Assembly (NCBI GenBank): GCA_945898105.1
Contig: CAMDHL010000119.1
Span: 1 to 6,727, forward strand
Source: Comamonas sp. lk
GTDB lineage: Bacteria; Pseudomonadota; Gammaproteobacteria; Burkholderiales; Burkholderiaceae_C
Direction of reading: 5' to 3'
DNA length: 6,727 nt
Under the pieces are notes generated by a model. It saw nothing but the letters and a program-made list of their open reading frames with translations. It searched no databases and was not told where the DNA came from. The position numbers and the translations under genes were made by a program. This document shows, piece by piece, positions 6,504-6,727 of the stretch (position 1 is its first letter; every line of letters begins with the position of its first letter).

Positions 6504-6508
6504 AGGAG
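6504..6508 (+). promoter_or_regulatory. Ribosome binding site of the oxidoreductase gene
   Basis: AGGAG lies 9 bases before the ATG at 6518 and fixes that start. It is the clearest Shine-Dalgarno sequence in the window and contrasts with the deaminase gene, which lacks one. Confidence 0.75.
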
Positions 6509-6517
6509 TCCCCCACC

Positions 6518-6727
6518 ATGAACGCCCCGCTGCATCCCGACCAGCTACGTGCCGCATCCGTCACGCTGGACGACAAATACACCCAGACCACCGGCCAGGC
6601 TTTTATGAGCGGCGTGCATGCGTTAGTGCGCCTACCGATGATGCAGCGCGTGCGCGATATGGCAGCGGGCAAAAACACCGCAGGTTTGATCAGCGGCTAC
6701 CGCGGCTCGCCGCTGGGCAGCTACGAT
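6518..6727 (+). CDS. Indolepyruvate:ferredoxin oxidoreductase-family protein, N-terminal fragment
   Basis: The first 70 codons of a gene that runs off the window. The start M-N-A-P-L-H-P-D-Q-L is followed by T-L-D-D-K-Y-T-Q-T-T-G-Q-A-F-M-S-G, then A-L-V-R-L-P-M-M-Q-R, and N-T-A-G-L-I-S-G-Y-R-G-S-P-L-G-S-Y-D. This matches my knowledge of the long single-chain beta-proteobacterial proteins that fuse the IorA and IorB parts, usually over 1,100 residues. They oxidise aryl- or other 2-oxoacids to acyl-CoA using thiamine diphosphate, passing electrons to ferredoxin or another carrier. Only part of the first domain is visible, so the thiamine and iron-sulfur sites cannot be checked. The start is supported by AGGAG 9 bases upstream. 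The deaminase gene upstream could supply a 2-oxoacid, but the pairing may be chance. Confidence 0.85.
   Translation, partial: MNAPLHPDQLRAASVTLDDKYTQTTGQAFMSGVHALVRLPMMQRVRDMAAGKNTAGLISGYRGSPLGSYD

Noticed and set aside
1..6727. Signs of a defence system, mobile element, CRISPR array or tRNA
   Set aside because: I see no evenly spaced direct repeats, no transposase or integrase, no terminal inverted repeats and no cloverleaf. The flanking genes are ordinary metabolism and cell-wall genes.

Overview
The window looks like ordinary chromosome from a beta-proteobacterium, most likely Burkholderiales and perhaps Comamonadaceae (Rhodoferax/Polaromonas-like). This rests on family resemblance (MltA, a single-chain indolepyruvate oxidoreductase-type protein, a poly-Gly surface lipoprotein), fairly high G+C coding sequence and AT-rich promoter islands. 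It is an inference from recalled families, not a database result. I see no RNA genes, insertion sequences, CRISPR arrays or phage genes.

Layout: (1) positions 1-284, + strand, hold the C-terminal end of the lytic transglycosylase MltA. (2) Positions 327-2216, - strand, convergent with mltA, hold a 629-residue protein that joins a LuxR-type DNA-binding regulator (N-terminal PAS-like sensor, HTH in the middle) to a complete C-terminal alpha/beta hydrolase. (3) Positions 2217-2428 are a divergent intergenic region with two clear dyads, one of 18 bp and one AT-rich and Fur-box-like. (4) Positions 2429-4873, + strand, hold an 814-residue predicted lipoprotein with a poly-Gly tether, an Ig-like/carboxypeptidase-regulatory-like N-terminal domain, ten internal cysteines in five close pairs and a Ser-Gly-Thr-rich C-terminal domain. 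A strong intrinsic terminator follows at 4932-4960. (5) Positions 5111-6418, + strand, hold a PLP-dependent D-serine dehydratase-like amino acid deaminase. (6) From 6518 to the end, + strand, is the N-terminus of a large indolepyruvate:ferredoxin oxidoreductase-family protein.

How they relate: the deaminase and the 2-oxoacid oxidoreductase run the same way with a 99-bp gap. They could act in sequence (an amino acid gives a 2-oxoacid, which is oxidised to an acyl-CoA), but co-transcription is not shown. The regulator-hydrolase and the lipoprotein share a divergent control region, so the regulator may control its neighbour, itself, or both. The most interesting items are the regulator-hydrolase fusion with its non-canonical nucleophile elbow, the two operator-like dyads, and the undescribed cysteine-paired lipoprotein.
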